In this document: positions 1 through 11,326 of the stretch, piece after piece
Numbering within the stretch: position 1 is the first letter of the stretch
Layout: the number at the start of each line of letters is the position of its first letter
Source: Pegoplata infirma
Lineage: Eukaryota; Arthropoda; Insecta; Diptera; Anthomyiidae
NCBI GenBank assembly: GCA_963921195.1
Contig: OY992541.1
Span: forward strand, 16,302,012-16,366,011
Reading direction: 5' to 3'
Length of the DNA: 64,000 nucleotides
Program-made: the position numbers and the translations under genes
The notes under the pieces: generated by a model
What the model saw: the letters and a program-made list of their open reading frames with translations, nothing else
What the model was told of the DNA's origin: nothing
Database searches by the model: none

Positions 1-164
1 CTGCTTAACAGCATCAGATGCATGGAGGAAACTAAAAGAAGTTTATAAGACAAGTGGGCCACTCCAAAAGGTCAGCTTATACAAGAAATTGTTAGGATGG
101 TATAATAGTCAAGATTGCAAAGAAAGGAGACCTGAAGAACTGCAGCAATTGGCGAGGCATATGT

Positions 165-719
165 GTGTTACCAACCATAGCAAAGATAATTATAAAAATA
201 ATCCTTAATCGCGTTAAAGAGCACCTAGAAAATACCATCAGCTCATGCCAAGCCGGTTTTCGCAGTGGATATTCCTGCGCGGATCATATCAACACCTTAC
301 GAATAATCACAGAGCAGTGTGTGGAATTCAACTTCAAGCTCCATCTTCTTTTTATTGATTTTGAAAAAGCTTTCGATAGTATTAACCGGGAGTTCATATG
401 GTTAGCTTTGCAAAGAAGAGGTATACCGGAAAAACTTATATCGCTGATCAAGGAAAGTTATAACCAAGCCAGATGTTTCGTTCTCCACAAGGGGAAGCTA
501 TCTGACCCATTTATGGTGCAAAGTGGAGTTCGCCAGGGATGTAAATTGTCTCCTTTGTTATTCCTTGTCGTGATAGAAGATGTTCTAAGTTCCATAGAAA
601 ATAGCAGCCATGGTATCCAGTGGCAAATCAACAACAAATACCTGAACTATTTGGCATACGCAGATGACATATGCTTACTTTCGCACAGACTTTGTGATCT
701 AAAACAGACAACACTAAAT
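165..719 (+). pseudogene. LINE A reverse transcriptase, N-terminal half
   Basis: About 185 codons of reverse transcriptase fingers and palm. The coding frame extends upstream of 165 to about 100 (KKGDLKNCSNWRG), so the nominal start is not a real initiation codon. Catalytic aspartates are seen in FIDFEKAF and in YADD. The frame runs into the T-run at 720, which is the poly(A) end of the oppositely oriented LINE B, so the last residues (poly-Phe) are not part of the protein. The enzyme would reverse-transcribe its own RNA at a nicked target. It has no intact partner domains here. Confidence 0.8.
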
Positions 720-817
720 TTTTTTTTTTTTTTTTTTTATTTATTTTATTAGTATTAAAAATACTTTAAATATTCAAAAAAATATTACATAAATTCATAT
801 AACATTAGTTATGAGTT

Positions 818-1213
818 CTATATAAATAAATTGTATCTTACTACATTTGTACATTTTTTTCTAAATACATTGTAATTTCTTTCAAGTTTTATATTGTTTG
901 GTAAATCATTGAACAGTTTAAAGCCTTTATAAAAAAGGGATCTTTGCATATGTGTTGTCATGACTCTTTGGATTCGAAAATCTTCAGTATTTCTTAGTGC
1001 ATACGGTTGTACTTCTCCAACATATTTAATTTGATCGCATAGATATTCTGGGGCATCACCTTGTTTCATTTTTTTAATAAAAATTAAAGTGTTAAATTTC
1101 AGTCTTTGATTTATATTTAGCCATTTTAGTTCCCTAAGCATTTCGTTGATGTGTTTATATCGATTGCATTTTAGTATAACCCTCATTGCTTTGTTTTGTA
1201 GTTTTTGCATTCT
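818..1213 (-). pseudogene. LINE B ORF2, C-terminal domain
   Basis: About 130 codons in the frame after the shift at 1213. They read MQKLQNKAMRVIL, then RLKFNTLIFIKKMKQG and PEYL, typical of the post-RT region of CR1/jockey-like LINEs. The frame ends 80 bases before the poly(A) end at 738, leaving a short AT-rich 3' UTR. Confidence 0.72.
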
Positions 1214-1214
1214 T

Positions 1215-1631
1215 TCAGCAAGTATATATTATTGTCGATCCGTATTCAAAATGTGGTTTAATTATTGTATTATAAATATTTATTGCAGTTGTTTTTGATA
1301 TTTTATTTCGTATTCTTTTAAAAAATCCGATTTTTTTCCCGATTTTTTTACAAGTATAGTCTATGTGTTCTTTAAATTTTAAGTCTTTATCTATTATAAA
1401 TCCGAGATATTTTATGTGTTCAACCTTTTCTATTATTTTATCGTTAATTTTAAATATTGCTTCAGTGTTCATATTTATTTCAATTATTTTTGTTTTATTT
1501 TCGTTTAGTCTTAGTTTATTCATTTTTAACCATGTATTAATTTTATTGATATCATGGTACATATTTGCTCTGCAACTTTCATCATCATCTCCTTCCGTGT
1601 ATATTAATGTGTCATCTGCGTATAGGACCAT
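1215..1631 (-). pseudogene. LINE B ORF2, reverse transcriptase part 2
   Basis: It begins at the catalytic box VLYADDTLIYTEG and continues through WLKMNKLRLNENKTKIIE, the RT thumb region (HIKYLGFIID) and EYGSTIIYTC. The apparent upstream residues (SPKSRFISAG) come from the inserted MITE, not the LINE. The frame breaks near 1213 by a one-base shift. The thumb/maturase-like end then continues in the next frame. Confidence 0.8.
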
Positions 1632-2437
1632 CCCAGCAGAAATAAATCGAGATTTTGGCGACACAGCATCTGTTTATAGCATACCGTAGCGCATCCAAAG
1701 AGCGCTCTTAGGGATGCAGTAAAAGGAAGGGGAAAAAATTTTAATTTTTTTTAAGATTTTTTATATAAAACTTATAATGTGTAATTATTTTTTGATAAAA
1801 TTTCACACTTGCTTTCCTTTTTAATATTTTTAACACTTTTTGAATAAAAAAACATGAGTTTTAGACAAAGACACATGATTTGACTGCATCATTATTGCGC
1901 ATTAATCAGCGCTGCAAAGAGCGCTTCAATCATAGCATCTTTGACCGCTGTTCCCAAAAAAAAATCCCATAAAAAATGTGAAAATGAAAATTTCCGATAT
2001 TTTTTTGATGTTCACTTCCGATTTTTTTTTTTCATTTTGTTTCACATAAATAAAGTTTTGTAAAGTAAAACGAATGAATTTTTTTGTTATATTTTTTTAA
2101 ATTTTAGTTATTTGATTTCAACTTTGAATTTACAGCATCTTTATTTTGCTTAAATCAGCTCTACAAAGATACATGAATTCACTGCATCTTTAATCTGCTT
2201 AAATCAGCGCTAAAAAGATACATGAATTTACAGCATCTTTATTCTGCTTAAATCAGCGCTCTAAAGACACGTGATTTCAGTGCATCTAAAGAGCGCTGTT
2301 TCTGTGTATCCAACTAGCGCTCTAAAGTGGGACATCGCCTTAGGGAATCATGCATGAATTCAGCGCAATTGGATGCGCTCCTTTACTCAAGTTCCCCTTC
2401 CAAAAGCTGCTGAACGTTCAGCAAAATTTCTGCTGGG
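1632..2437. mobile_element. CCCAGCA-family MITE, copy 1 (in LINE B RT)
   Basis: TIRs CCCAGCAGAAAT at the left and ATTTCTGCTGGG at the right, flanked by the dinucleotide AT on both sides (1630-1631, 2438-2439). The interior is AT-rich and non-coding, with a three-unit ~59-bp tandem repeat at its right. Excision in silico restores the LINE B frame across the catalytic box, which fixes the boundaries and the 2-bp TSD. Copies 2 and 3 lie at 11327 and 12556. Confidence 0.82.
2130..2295. repeat. ~59-bp tandem repeat inside MITE
   Basis: Three imperfect units, each containing CATCTTTATTCTGCTTAAAT, then CAGCGCT, AAAGA and an ACATGAATT-like segment ending in GCATC. Related half-motifs (GCGCATCC, AAAGAGCGCT) occur near both MITE ends at 1690-1710, 1915-1950 and 2290-2330, which suggests they are subterminal binding-site-like repeats. 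Confidence 0.7.
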
Positions 2438-2439
2438 AT

Positions 2440-3909
2440 TTCACTTCTTGGCATATCATTAATGTATATAATAAATAAAAGAGCTCCCAAAATTGAGCCT
2501 TGTGGTACTCCGAAATTATTTTCAATTTTATTTGATAACACATTATTAACTTTTGTTATTTGTGTTCTATTTTCGAGGTATGATTCAAACCAATTTAATT
2601 CTGTACCTTGTATTCCATACATATATAGTTTTTTCACCATTATTTGCCTGTCGATTGTTTCAAATGCTCGTTTAAAATCTAAAAATATTGCCATTACTTT
2701 TTTAGTTTTTTCTATATTTTTCCATTTATTTATTACATAGTTTATGGTCGTTTCACATGAGTATTTTTTACGAAATCCTGATTGATATTTTGACAATATA
2801 GAATTATTTTCAATATATTTTTCTAATTGTTCTTTCACAACTTTTTCTAAAATTTTTTCGCAGGTTTTTAGTGTATTTATTGGCCTGTATTCTTCGCATT
2901 TATTTGTTTTTGGTACTTTTTCAATTGGTGTTATTGTAGTTTCTTTCCAGTTTTCAGGAAATACGCCTGTCTCTAATGATTTATTGATAATTTTTAATAT
3001 GGTTTCTCCTGTAACGTTCCAGTTATCAAGAATTAGTCTATTGGAAATTTTATCACAGTCTGTTTTATTTTTCATTTGTATAATTATATTCTTAAGTTCT
3101 AAAATGTTTATTGCACGGAATTTAAATATATGGTTTATCACAGTTATTTGGTTTTCATATTGCTCATTTTCAATTGAGTCTCTTATTAATTTAATACTAT
3201 CTACAAAATAATTATTGAATTTACTAGCGATTTCTATATTATCCTTATATTCTACTTGGTTAAATATCACAGTTTTTATCACGTTATGGTTTTTTTTAAT
3301 TACTAGATCTTTGATCTCTCTCCACATTTGTTTTTGATCGCCTGCATTGTTTATTTTATTATTAATGTATTTATTTTTTTCGTTTTCGATTTTTACTTTG
3401 TATAAATTTCTTATTGTTTTATAGTTGGTCCATGCCTGATTCGTGTTTTTCAATTTTGCTGTTTGATATTTTATTATTTTATCCTTCTTCATTAAACGCA
3501 ATTCATTATTATACCACCGATTTACATTGTTTTTTTCTTGTACTATTTTCTTATTAGTAAATTGTTGTATAGTCTCTTTTAAACAATTATCGAATAAAAT
3601 CACATTTTCATTAATGTTTTTATCATCAGCATATATCATATTTTTACGTAACTCTTTGTTAAACGTTTCTTTGTTGTATTTAAAAATGTCTAATTCTTTA
3701 TTTTCGATATTGGTATGATCATTATTATCACTCTTTATTAAAATATTTATCATCTCATGATCAGCTATTTTATTCGTAGTACTGTTATTTACCGATATAT
3801 TATATTTATTTGTTATTACAAAGTCAATTATGGTATTGGAATTTTTTGCTACTCTTGTATATTCATTAACTAATTGCCTAAGACCATTATCATTTAGTAT
3901 GCATTCCAT
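2440..3909 (-). pseudogene. LINE B ORF2, reverse transcriptase part 1
   Basis: About 490 codons. It begins with a C-terminal APE remnant (IIDFVITN, IADHEM) and then carries RT motifs: EEYRPINTLKTCEK, YQSGFRKKYSC, FLDFKRAFETID, GVPQGSILGALLF and YINDMP. It stops being coding at 2437, where the CCCAGCA MITE begins. Removing the MITE and one copy of its 2-bp TSD joins this piece in frame to the YADD box at about 1620. The first catalytic Asp (FLDF) is intact. Confidence 0.82.
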
Positions 3910-4362
3910 TTGATTTTTATATCAATATTAAAATCTCCTGTTATTAAAATATCACAGTTATAATCACAGATTTCTTCAAGCACTTCTTCAAAAATTTTAC
4001 AAAACTCCGACTCTCCATAACTAGGCGATCTGTATATTGCTGCAATTATCATTTGGTTGTCTTGACATGTGGCTTTACATACTAAAATCCAATATTTAAC
4101 ACCATCTATCTTTTCAATAATTTTAGTAAATTTCCATATCTTTTTAAAATAAATAGCTACTCCTCCAGTTCTTGTAGATGTAGATACCGACAGAATATGA
4201 TCATACCCTTCTAATATTATTTCAGTTTCTTCGACGTCTTTTGTAATATGAGTTTCCGATAGTATAAAAAAGTCTGGGTTTTCTGTTGACGCAATGACTT
4301 CCACTTGATTATAATTATTTATTAATCCTTGAACATTTGTGTATAAAGCACGTATATTCTTT
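3894..4362 (-). pseudogene. LINE B ORF2, APE-type endonuclease domain
   Basis: The reading frame opens directly after the ORF1 stop (NIRALYTNVQGL) and continues through ILSETH, TGGVAIYFKK, AAIYRSP and ITGDFNID, the hallmark blocks of the apurinic-endonuclease-like domain that nicks target DNA. An ATG at 4304 is internal and not a likely start. The frame ends at 3894 but overlaps the next one (starting 3909), so a single frameshift separates endonuclease from RT. The catalytic E of SETH and the D and N of GDFN are present. Confidence 0.78.
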
Positions 4363-4367
4363 GATTG

Positions 4368-4691
4368 TTAAACTGATAGGCCAATTCTTCTCATTTTTAA
4401 ATTCAATTTATTTTGATATACGGGACATTCTCTACTATTTGTAAAATGATTTTCATCTAAATCCATATTAAGTTTGTTGTTCATTTTTCCGCAATTAATA
4501 CATTTCATTATTTGTTCCGTATTTTTGCATTCTTTCGTTTTGTGTTGTCCATGACATCTTAAGCATACTTCTTGATTTTTACATTCTTTTGCGATATGGT
4601 TATATCCTCTGCATTTAAGGCACTGCGTAACATCTGTTCCATCGAACACTCTACATCTTTCCCATCCAATATTTACTTTTCTTGCTTGCAA
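4368..4691 (-). pseudogene. LINE B ORF1 C-terminal part, CCHC zinc knuckles
   Basis: About 107 codons ending in a stop at 4368. Three cysteine/histidine knuckles are visible: CLKCRGYNHIAKEC, CLRCHGQHKTKEC and CINCGKM, the last followed further on by a histidine and cysteine. Such knuckles in LINE ORF1 proteins bind nucleic acid and package the element RNA. The N-terminal part is missing because the element is truncated at about 4689. ORF2 coding begins immediately after the stop, so the two ORFs are nearly contiguous. Confidence 0.75.
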
Positions 4692-5394
4692 GACAAACTG
4701 CGCTGTACAGGTCTTAAAATAAATACCGGAAAAACAAAGGCACTGAGTTTAGGAGTTGACTCTCCATCAACACTAAATATAGACGACCAAATTTACGACT
4801 ACACGTCCAACTTTTGCTACCTGGGTTGTGAGATTGACGAAAATGGAGGTGCCGACTTAGATGTAGAGAGTAGAATAAACTAGGCAAGATCATCCTTTGG
4901 CATATTAGCCCCAATATGGCAAAACAACAAAATAAGTTTTCGCACTAAGCTTAGAATTTTCGAAGCAAATGTCAAATCGGTACTTCTCTACGGATGCACA
5001 ACCTGGAAAGTTACGAATATTATTACCCACCGCCTACAAACATTTGTCAACCGCTGTCTCAGAAGAATTCTTCGCATTTTCTGGCCTCGGACAGTCTCTA
5101 ATGCCGACCTGTTAGTGCAGTCAAGACAGATTCCGATAGAAATTGAAAAACGGAAGCGCAAGTGGCAATGGATTGGTCATACACTACGACAAAACGACGA
5201 CAACGTGGCCAAACAGGCACTTCGATGGAACCCATCTCAACAATCTAGAAGCGCGATAACAAAGAATAATGTTAGCTGCATTTAAAAGTAACGGACTGAA
5301 TAAAACTGCATGGTGCGTCGACAGTGGCGCGACAGCACACATGTGCTGTGAACGTCAAAAGTTTACTTCGTTCGTCGAATGTATAGAAAAACTA

Positions 5395-6471
5395 CACTCA
5401 AAATAATAACTCTGTAAAATACTCTGTAAAATGACTATAATCTCAATTCAACAGATATTTGACAGAGTTTTCTGTCAAAATACAGATTTAAATTTGTATT
5501 TTGTTGTGACAAAACAACAAAGTTTCCTCTGTTATATTACTTTTTTACTTTGTTACCTTAATTTTACAGATAATTAACAGAGTTTTCTGCTAAAATACAG
5601 ATCTAAGCAAAATACTTCGAATTTTGTTATAACCAAAAAAGTTTTCTGTTTTGAGTAGTTTTTGTTACCAAACATCAAAATTTTATGTGTATATTTTTTT
5701 TTTTTTTTGAGAAAAAGTTGAAAAAGTACCAAAAAAAGTTATCAAAAATTTTTTTTCAGAAATCTTGTAAAAATTTTACAAAATAACATGCATTTAACTA
5801 AACTCCGTAAATTTACAGAGTTTTTTCTGTATTTTTTTTTTTTTTTGCATCAAATGTATTTTAAAAATACATCTATATTTACATAGTTTTCTTTGCTAAA
5901 TGGTGGTTTATTTAACCAATATTTTACTAGAAACTCTGTAAATTAACAGTTTTTTTTGTCCAAATAATTTTACAGAGTTTTATAGTAAAATTACATGAGG
6001 AGGTCCATAACAAAACGCACCAATTCCACTTTAACAGTTTTTTAGATAAACGCATAAATGTAAACAAAGTCAGTACTGACAATGAGTGTAAGTACTGAGG
6101 TTTGGGATGTTTCATAATTAAAGTCAGTAGTGAATTGATGTACAAATATTGAGATTTGTGATGTTTTTAGTAATGGTTACATAGATTTTAATGTGTACAA
6201 TAGTATTCAGTCAAAAAAACAAAAAAATCAAAAAGTGGAATTGGCGCGTTTTGTTATGGAACTCCTCACATAGTTTTCTCTGTAAAAAAGCTTTCATATC
6301 TAACCAATATTTTACTATAAACTCTGTAAATTAACAGTTTTTTCTGTCAAAATCATTTTACAGAGTTTTTTAGTAAAATTACCAAGAAATGTTGTTAGCT
6401 GGAAAAGTATGGTGTACTCTGTTAAATTAGCAGAGTTTTTCTGTAATTTAACAGAGTTATTATTTTGAGTG
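5395..6471 (+). mobile_element. CACTCAAAA-family element, copy 1
   Basis: Ends CACTCAAAATAATAACTCTG and its inverse, with TA at 5393-5394 on the left and TT on the right. The sequence is dominated by repeats of ACAGAGTTTTCTGT-like motifs in both orientations. It is the same element as 7372-8171 in the opposite orientation. A GAGGAG-type MITE (5997-6267) interrupts it. No ORF of any length is present. Confidence 0.82.
5997..6267. mobile_element. GAGGAG-type MITE with 4-bp TSD, copy 1
   Basis: TIRs of about 35 bp start GAGGAGGTCCATAACAAAAC and end with the imperfect inverse. The 4-bp TSD ACAT is present on both sides (5993-5996, 6268-6271). The homologous site in the inverted sister copy at about 7580 is uninterrupted, which gives a paralogous empty site. 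The interior is 271 bp of non-coding AT-rich sequence. Confidence 0.85.
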
Positions 6472-7371
6472 TTATGCTCGCATGTGATGAGTATTAAGTG
6501 TTGTGTGAGATTTTAAGCAGCAGTATTTGGAAACGCTAGAACCAGTGACGTTCCGTCTAATGTGCGGAGGTGTTCTCTGAACACCTAGCATTTTTCCCTC
6601 AAATAAGTCAGTTTTATATTTTTATAATTTTTTCCAAAGGTTCAAAAATATTTTCGCACATATAATTCGACATGTTGTCATAGCAGAAAATGCACACTTT
6701 CAGTTGGTATATCATGTTTAATTTTCGGTCGTTTCATAAAAAAGTTATGCCAAATTTTGTAAGCATGAATGCAATTGTTTCCAACAGTTAAGTGAATGTG
6801 CGACAAAATTTAAAGAACAAACGAAGTTGTTGGGTTGTTCTTAGCTTTGTTGCACACACTCAACTAGTGTTAAATTACAACAACTACTACAAACAATATA
6901 TAAATTTTTAAAGGCATTTTTGTGCGGCAAATTAAGTAGCACACGTAACTTTAAGAGGTGATATCTTTTTACTGGAAAGAGCTATTGCTTTAATTTAAAA
7001 GCCATATAATATTTTGGGATTTTATCTATGATTGTCATTACAGATATCATTTAAATTTTACATACAAGGTTGCCAAATGGCTGTCTAAAAAACACACCTT
7101 TTTACATGTTTTTTGGTTTTAAACAACAAAAAAAAATATATTTTTTTTTTGTTTTAAATATTGAAAAACATGAAGGTTTGTTTGATGCACGTTAATTTTA
7201 TTGCGATGATGTGAGGAAGAAAATATTTCGGCGATTGTTAATATTTTCAATTAAAGAAAATAGGATTCATTGCGTTTTACCATTTATTTTTAGCAAAAGA
7301 AATTTATTGTTCGCCAACATTAATTGTAACGCAAAATTCGTTTTAAAACAATTTTTTTAATTACATATGTA
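6472..7371. other. Unassigned AT-rich spacer between inverted element copies
   Basis: Nine hundred bases with no ORF, TIR or repeat that I recognise. It may be remaining host intron or Copia relic, but the protease frame does not resume. Confidence 0.4.
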
Positions 7372-8171
7372 CACTCAAAATAATAACTCTGTTAAATTAC
7401 AGAAAAACTCTGCTAATTTAACAGAGTACACCATACTTTTCCAGCTAACAACATTTCTTGGTAATTTTACTAAAAACCTCTGTAAAATGAATTTGACAGA
7501 TAAAAACTGTTAATTTACAGAGTTTATAGTAAAATATTGGTTAAATATGAAAGCTTTTTTACAGAGAAAACTCTGTAATTTTACTATAAAACTCTGTAAA
7601 ATGATTTGGACAAAAAAAAACTGTTAATTTACAGAGTTTCTAGTGAAATATTGGTTAAATAAACTACCATTTAGCAAAGAAAACTATGTAAATTAACATA
7701 TATTTGTAAAATGCATTTGATGCAAACAAAAATTTACAGAAAAAACTCTGTAAATTTACAGAGTTTAGTTAAATGCATGTTATTTTGTAAAATTTTTATA
7801 AGATTTCTGAAAAAAAAATTGTTTATAACTTTTTTTACTACTTTTTTCAACTTTTTCCAAAAAAATATAAAGATAAAATTTTGATGTTTGGTAACAAAAA
7901 CTACTCAAAACAGAAAATTTTTTTGGTTATAAAAAAATACAAAGTATTTTGCTTAAATCTGTATTTTAGCAGGAAACTCTGTTAGTTATCTGTAAAATTA
8001 AGATTACAAAGTAAAAAGTAATATAACAGAGGAAACTTTGTTTTTTTGTCACAACAAAATACAAAGTATTTTCTTTAAATCTGTATTTTGACAGAAAACT
8101 CTGTCAAATATCTGTTGAATTAAGATTACAGTCATTTTACAGAGTATTTTACAGAGTTATTATTTTGAGTG
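7372..8171 (-). mobile_element. CACTCAAAA-family element, copy 2 (inverted)
   Basis: Reverse-complement sister of 5395-6471 without the inner GAGGAG MITE. It is flanked by TA on both sides (7370-7371, 8172-8173), giving a clean TA TSD. It contains many ACAGAGTTTTTAGT, TTTACAGAGTTT and GACAGAAAACTCTG type motifs. About 800 bp, non-coding. Confidence 0.85.
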
Positions 8172-8173
8172 TA

Positions 8174-8955
8174 GGAATTCTTCAAGATGCAAATATTTTT
8201 ATTTAAAAACAAATTTACTGGTTAATTTTTTAAGTAAACTAATAAAGTTAATTACACAATTATTTTAGTGTGTCCACTAGTTGACTTTCCATTAAATCAC
8301 ACAACTCTACATATTCAGAAAAATTCACTTTTCCAGCAATTGCAATACATAAACTATATTTATTTTGAATTTCTGATTTAAAATCTGACTTCCAATTGTT
8401 TCTGTCGCATATCGTTTTTCAGAAAATCGCGTTTGAAAATGCAAAACACCAAATTTAGTACTTTTTTTCATTCCACTATTACGTATTTTTACATTGGTGT
8501 CAAAAATAGGACTTAATTTTATAGACAAATGATTCTAAATCGCATTTTTAAATTAAAATAACTCAACTGTGATCCCGTCAACTTTTAATTCCAAATCTGC
8601 GATCAACAAATTTCTAGAACCTTTTGTTTTTTGTACTTTTTGTGTATTGAAAAAACAAAATTACTTGAAAAGGGCAATAAAATTTTTTTTCTTGTTAGGC
8701 CGACAAGATATAGCCCTGGATATGTGCATGTTCCTAAAAATATTTTTTTAAAACCATATGCATAAGGGTGGGTATAAGCTTACTTTTTGTAACTGTGCAC
8801 AGAAAGTCATTTCAGAACAAGTTCTAAAAATTTTTAATTTTGCGGAAAAAATTCAATTAATTAAGGAATTGTGTTAGTTTTGTGTTTAAAATATTTTTAT
8901 GACAAAACGTTATACTTCTCTTCCAAAAATTGAGTTGTGCCTTGTTAGGTTAATT
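8174..8955. other. Unassigned AT-rich intronic sequence
   Basis: No recognisable gene, RNA or repeat. The short open frames here have no family resemblance and lie in low-complexity AT-rich DNA. Confidence 0.4.
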
Positions 8956-9859
8956 TTATATTAATGGTGAACACCCTGATGAAAACCTCACGGGACGTCC
9001 CTGGCTAGAACCCCTCATTTTGTGAGGTTCGTAAAAAAAGTGTATGAGCCAAAAAATGGAGGAGGTCGGACTGGATCTAGGGGTCGCTCATCGGGGTCAA
9101 AGTTGGGCGTAAATGGAAAAAAATCCACAAAAATCCCCACAACTCCCCTGGTTTTGCCCCTAGAGGAGTCAAATGTGCGACCGGCCCCATTATTTTCCCC
9201 CCAAACACTTTTGCCAAATATACCTAAGCCCTAACTCCTCTCCTTAAAGGAGCTCCCATACAACGGTTGAATGTTAAAAAATATTTGCTCCTACCTCTCT
9301 AGCTGTGCTAGAAATGACCCTAGAGGAATTAAATGTATGACCGACCCCAAATATTTTTTCATCCCCAACATTTTCTTAGAACATACCTTCAACCCTTAGG
9401 GTGGTCCCCATACATTTTTTTTATTTTTTCTTAATTTGTTTTATTAAATAAGCTCCTACCGGTCCAACGGTGATTCCTAGAGAGGTCATTAGGAAGACCG
9501 ACCCCCATTTATTTTTAGCCCCCAATATTTCATCTGAACATACTAACTCCCTATCTCCAATTCCTAAGGGGTCTCCCACACAAATTGACATTTTTATAAA
9601 ATTTGCTCCCACCGCTCTAACTGGCGCAGGGATGACCCTAGAGAATTTAAATGTATGACTGACCCCCAATATTTTTCCGCCCCAACATTTTTCCCAAACA
9701 AACCTACCCTCTACTTTTAAGCCTTAAGGGGGTCCCCACACTTTTTTTTATAAAATCAGATCTTATACTGACCCCCAATATTTTTTTAGCCCCAACATTT
9801 TCCCCAAACAAACCTACCCCTTATTTTTAAGCCTTAAGGGGGTCCCAACAATTTTTTTA
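8956..9859. repeat. Degenerate ~200-bp tandem block rich in GACCCCCAA and ACCCTAGAGG motifs
   Basis: Recurring blocks of GACCCTAGAG, AATTAAATGTATGAC, GACCCCCAATATTTTT, CCCCAACATTTT and CTTAAGGGGGTCCC occur about every 200 bp with heavy divergence. The same block resumes at 22442 after the DINE-like element F1b and recurs at 50640-50790. Parts also occur at 49480-49650. I know no family name for it. Confidence 0.65.
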
Positions 9860-11326
9860 TTATACCCTCCAACTACAGTATGGGGGTTAGGGTGGGGCGA
9901 TTTGAACATCTTAATGGGCGCTTCGCGTTTCTGATTCTTGGGATTGTACTGAGCAAAAAAGTCAACTAGACCATATGTCTACGGTGAAAATCGAGCCTCC
10001 CGATTTTGACTTGAAGTTTTTTCTCAGACTTTATTTTTTTGGAAAATTTGCAAATTTTCTTGGGCTCATATTTCGTAAACTATTTGAAATTTTGACTTAT
10101 TTTCAAAAATAAAGTTGTAGCTATTGTCTCGGGCTACAATTTCTCTGAACATATCACTTAGAAAAAAATTCGTTTTCATGGTCAAAAAGTCGAAAATGTA
10201 GAAAATTCACCACTTTTTGTAATTTTTTTTTGGATATCTTGGCCTATAACAGCCAAACCATTGAGATTTTCGATCCAATACTAAGACAAAAATTGTAGCC
10301 AAGACAATAGTTAAGAACTCTCTAATACATCGCAAAAGCATTAGAACGCTCCTTCAGGCAGTTTTGGCCTTGTGTAAGTGGAAATTTTTTGTGAAAATAT
10401 TGATAAATTACCATTTTCAGTTGTTCATAGCGCAAAATCATAAAATTGTTCTATTTCTTATTTTTTTCACTTTTTATATCCAAAAATATAATTTTTTTTT
10501 TTGTTTTGTTCAATATTTATTTTGAAAATTCATTTAAAGTACAAAGTAATTGTATTGGTAGAGACAAGGTATGAATCAAGAAGAATTCCAATTTAGTGTA
10601 TTTTTAATTCAAAGATTGCCTTCCAAATCTTTTCGAGATTCCATACGAGGCGCTTTCTTTCGGCCTTCAGACACAGATGCCATTATACCTTCACGGTTTT
10701 TGTCGATTGAGCGCTTAGCAACACTAGCTAGTAGCTGGACATGACGCTCCGTACCTTGAATATGACAAGGTATTAGTGGGTCTGGAAATGGTGGATCTTC
10801 ATCATCTACACATTCGAGGTATTGTTGTAAATGCTAATACGGAATTTTCCTGGTAAATGGCGGTTCAAATAACAATGCTTTGTCCTCTAAATCGATCATG
10901 TGAACGAAATGCGTACAATCAAAATTGATGTTTGGTTTTACATATTCGCGAAGCTCAGTTAAATAGCATACGATGTCGCGAATATACAATATTTTTTTTG
11001 AGTGCCAATGTACGAATTTCTTTACAATCATCGTATAACATGCTCAACAAAACATTTTCACTGTGTGCGAAATAGGAATTATTCTGTATTACGGGATTTA
11101 TGATGTTACGTAAGTTGTCTGGTAAATATTGCGTCCACTGGATGAATTTTCCAAGCAGAGCACTACCGTATACAGCAGAATTGTAGTATTTGGCATTGAA
11201 ATACATGGGAACATACACTTTCATGATGTACCTTGCCAAAATTTGTAAATTTTGTGATGGATTTTCTGTCGCAATATACACACGGAGCAATCTACTAGCT
11301 TTTGTTATCCATCTCGAATGTCCTAC

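Larger units (their letters stand above)
720..4689 (-). mobile_element. LINE B, non-LTR retrotransposon inserted antisense in LINE A
   Basis: A minus-strand LINE whose poly(A) tail appears as the T-run at 720-738. Reading from 4691 down there is a zinc-knuckle ORF1 tail, an APE-type endonuclease, an RT and a C-terminal domain. It is 5' truncated in ORF1. A CCCAGCA MITE (1632-2437) splits the RT just before the YADD box. Frameshifts occur near 3900 and 1213. The C-terminal domain and knuckles fit the jockey/CR1 broad group. I found no convincing TSD at its ends in LINE A. Confidence 0.85.
100..5262 (+). mobile_element. LINE A, truncated non-LTR retrotransposon, itself interrupted
   Basis: A + strand non-LTR element in two segments, about 100-719 and 4690-5262, separated by LINE B. 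The first carries RT motifs: KKGDLKNCSNWRG at about 120, FIDFEKAFDSINRE, GVRQGCKLSPLLF and the YADD catalytic box at about 655-668. The second continues the same protein with LKINTGKTKAL, LLYGC and a C-terminal WIGHTLRQND type motif. There is an in-frame stop (TAG) near 4880 and no endonuclease region, so it is 5' truncated and dead. The C-terminal motifs suggest an RTE- or CR1-related clade, but I cannot settle which. It sits inside the Copia relic. Confidence 0.8.
1..5394 (+). pseudogene. Copia-type LTR retrotransposon relic, split by nested insertions
   Basis: Two pieces of a Copia gag-pol lie on either side of a LINE nest. Bases about 1-105 read LTASDAWRKLKEVYKTSG and onward, a typical Copia gag segment. 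Bases about 5263-5390 read WCVDSGATAHMC, the aspartic-protease active-site motif (DSGA) of Copia pol, in the same orientation. No integrase, RT or LTR is visible, and the spacing between the gag and protease motifs is shorter than usual, so a deletion probably accompanied or preceded the insertion. The right piece is cut at 5394 by a TA-flanked MITE and I could not find it resuming. The family assignment rests on motif recognition, not a search. Confidence 0.62.

Noticed and set aside
720..740. T-run at 720-738 as a terminator
   Set aside because: It is the poly(A) tail of the antisense LINE B, judged from its position right after that element's 3' UTR.
1363..1689. + strand ORFs opposite LINE B (for example 1363-1689, 2462-2740)
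   Set aside because: Antisense shadows of the RT frames with hydrophobic, low-complexity content.
9022..9669. ORFs in the GACCCCCAA block as genes
   Set aside because: Short frames in a degenerate repeat with no conserved frame between repeat units.
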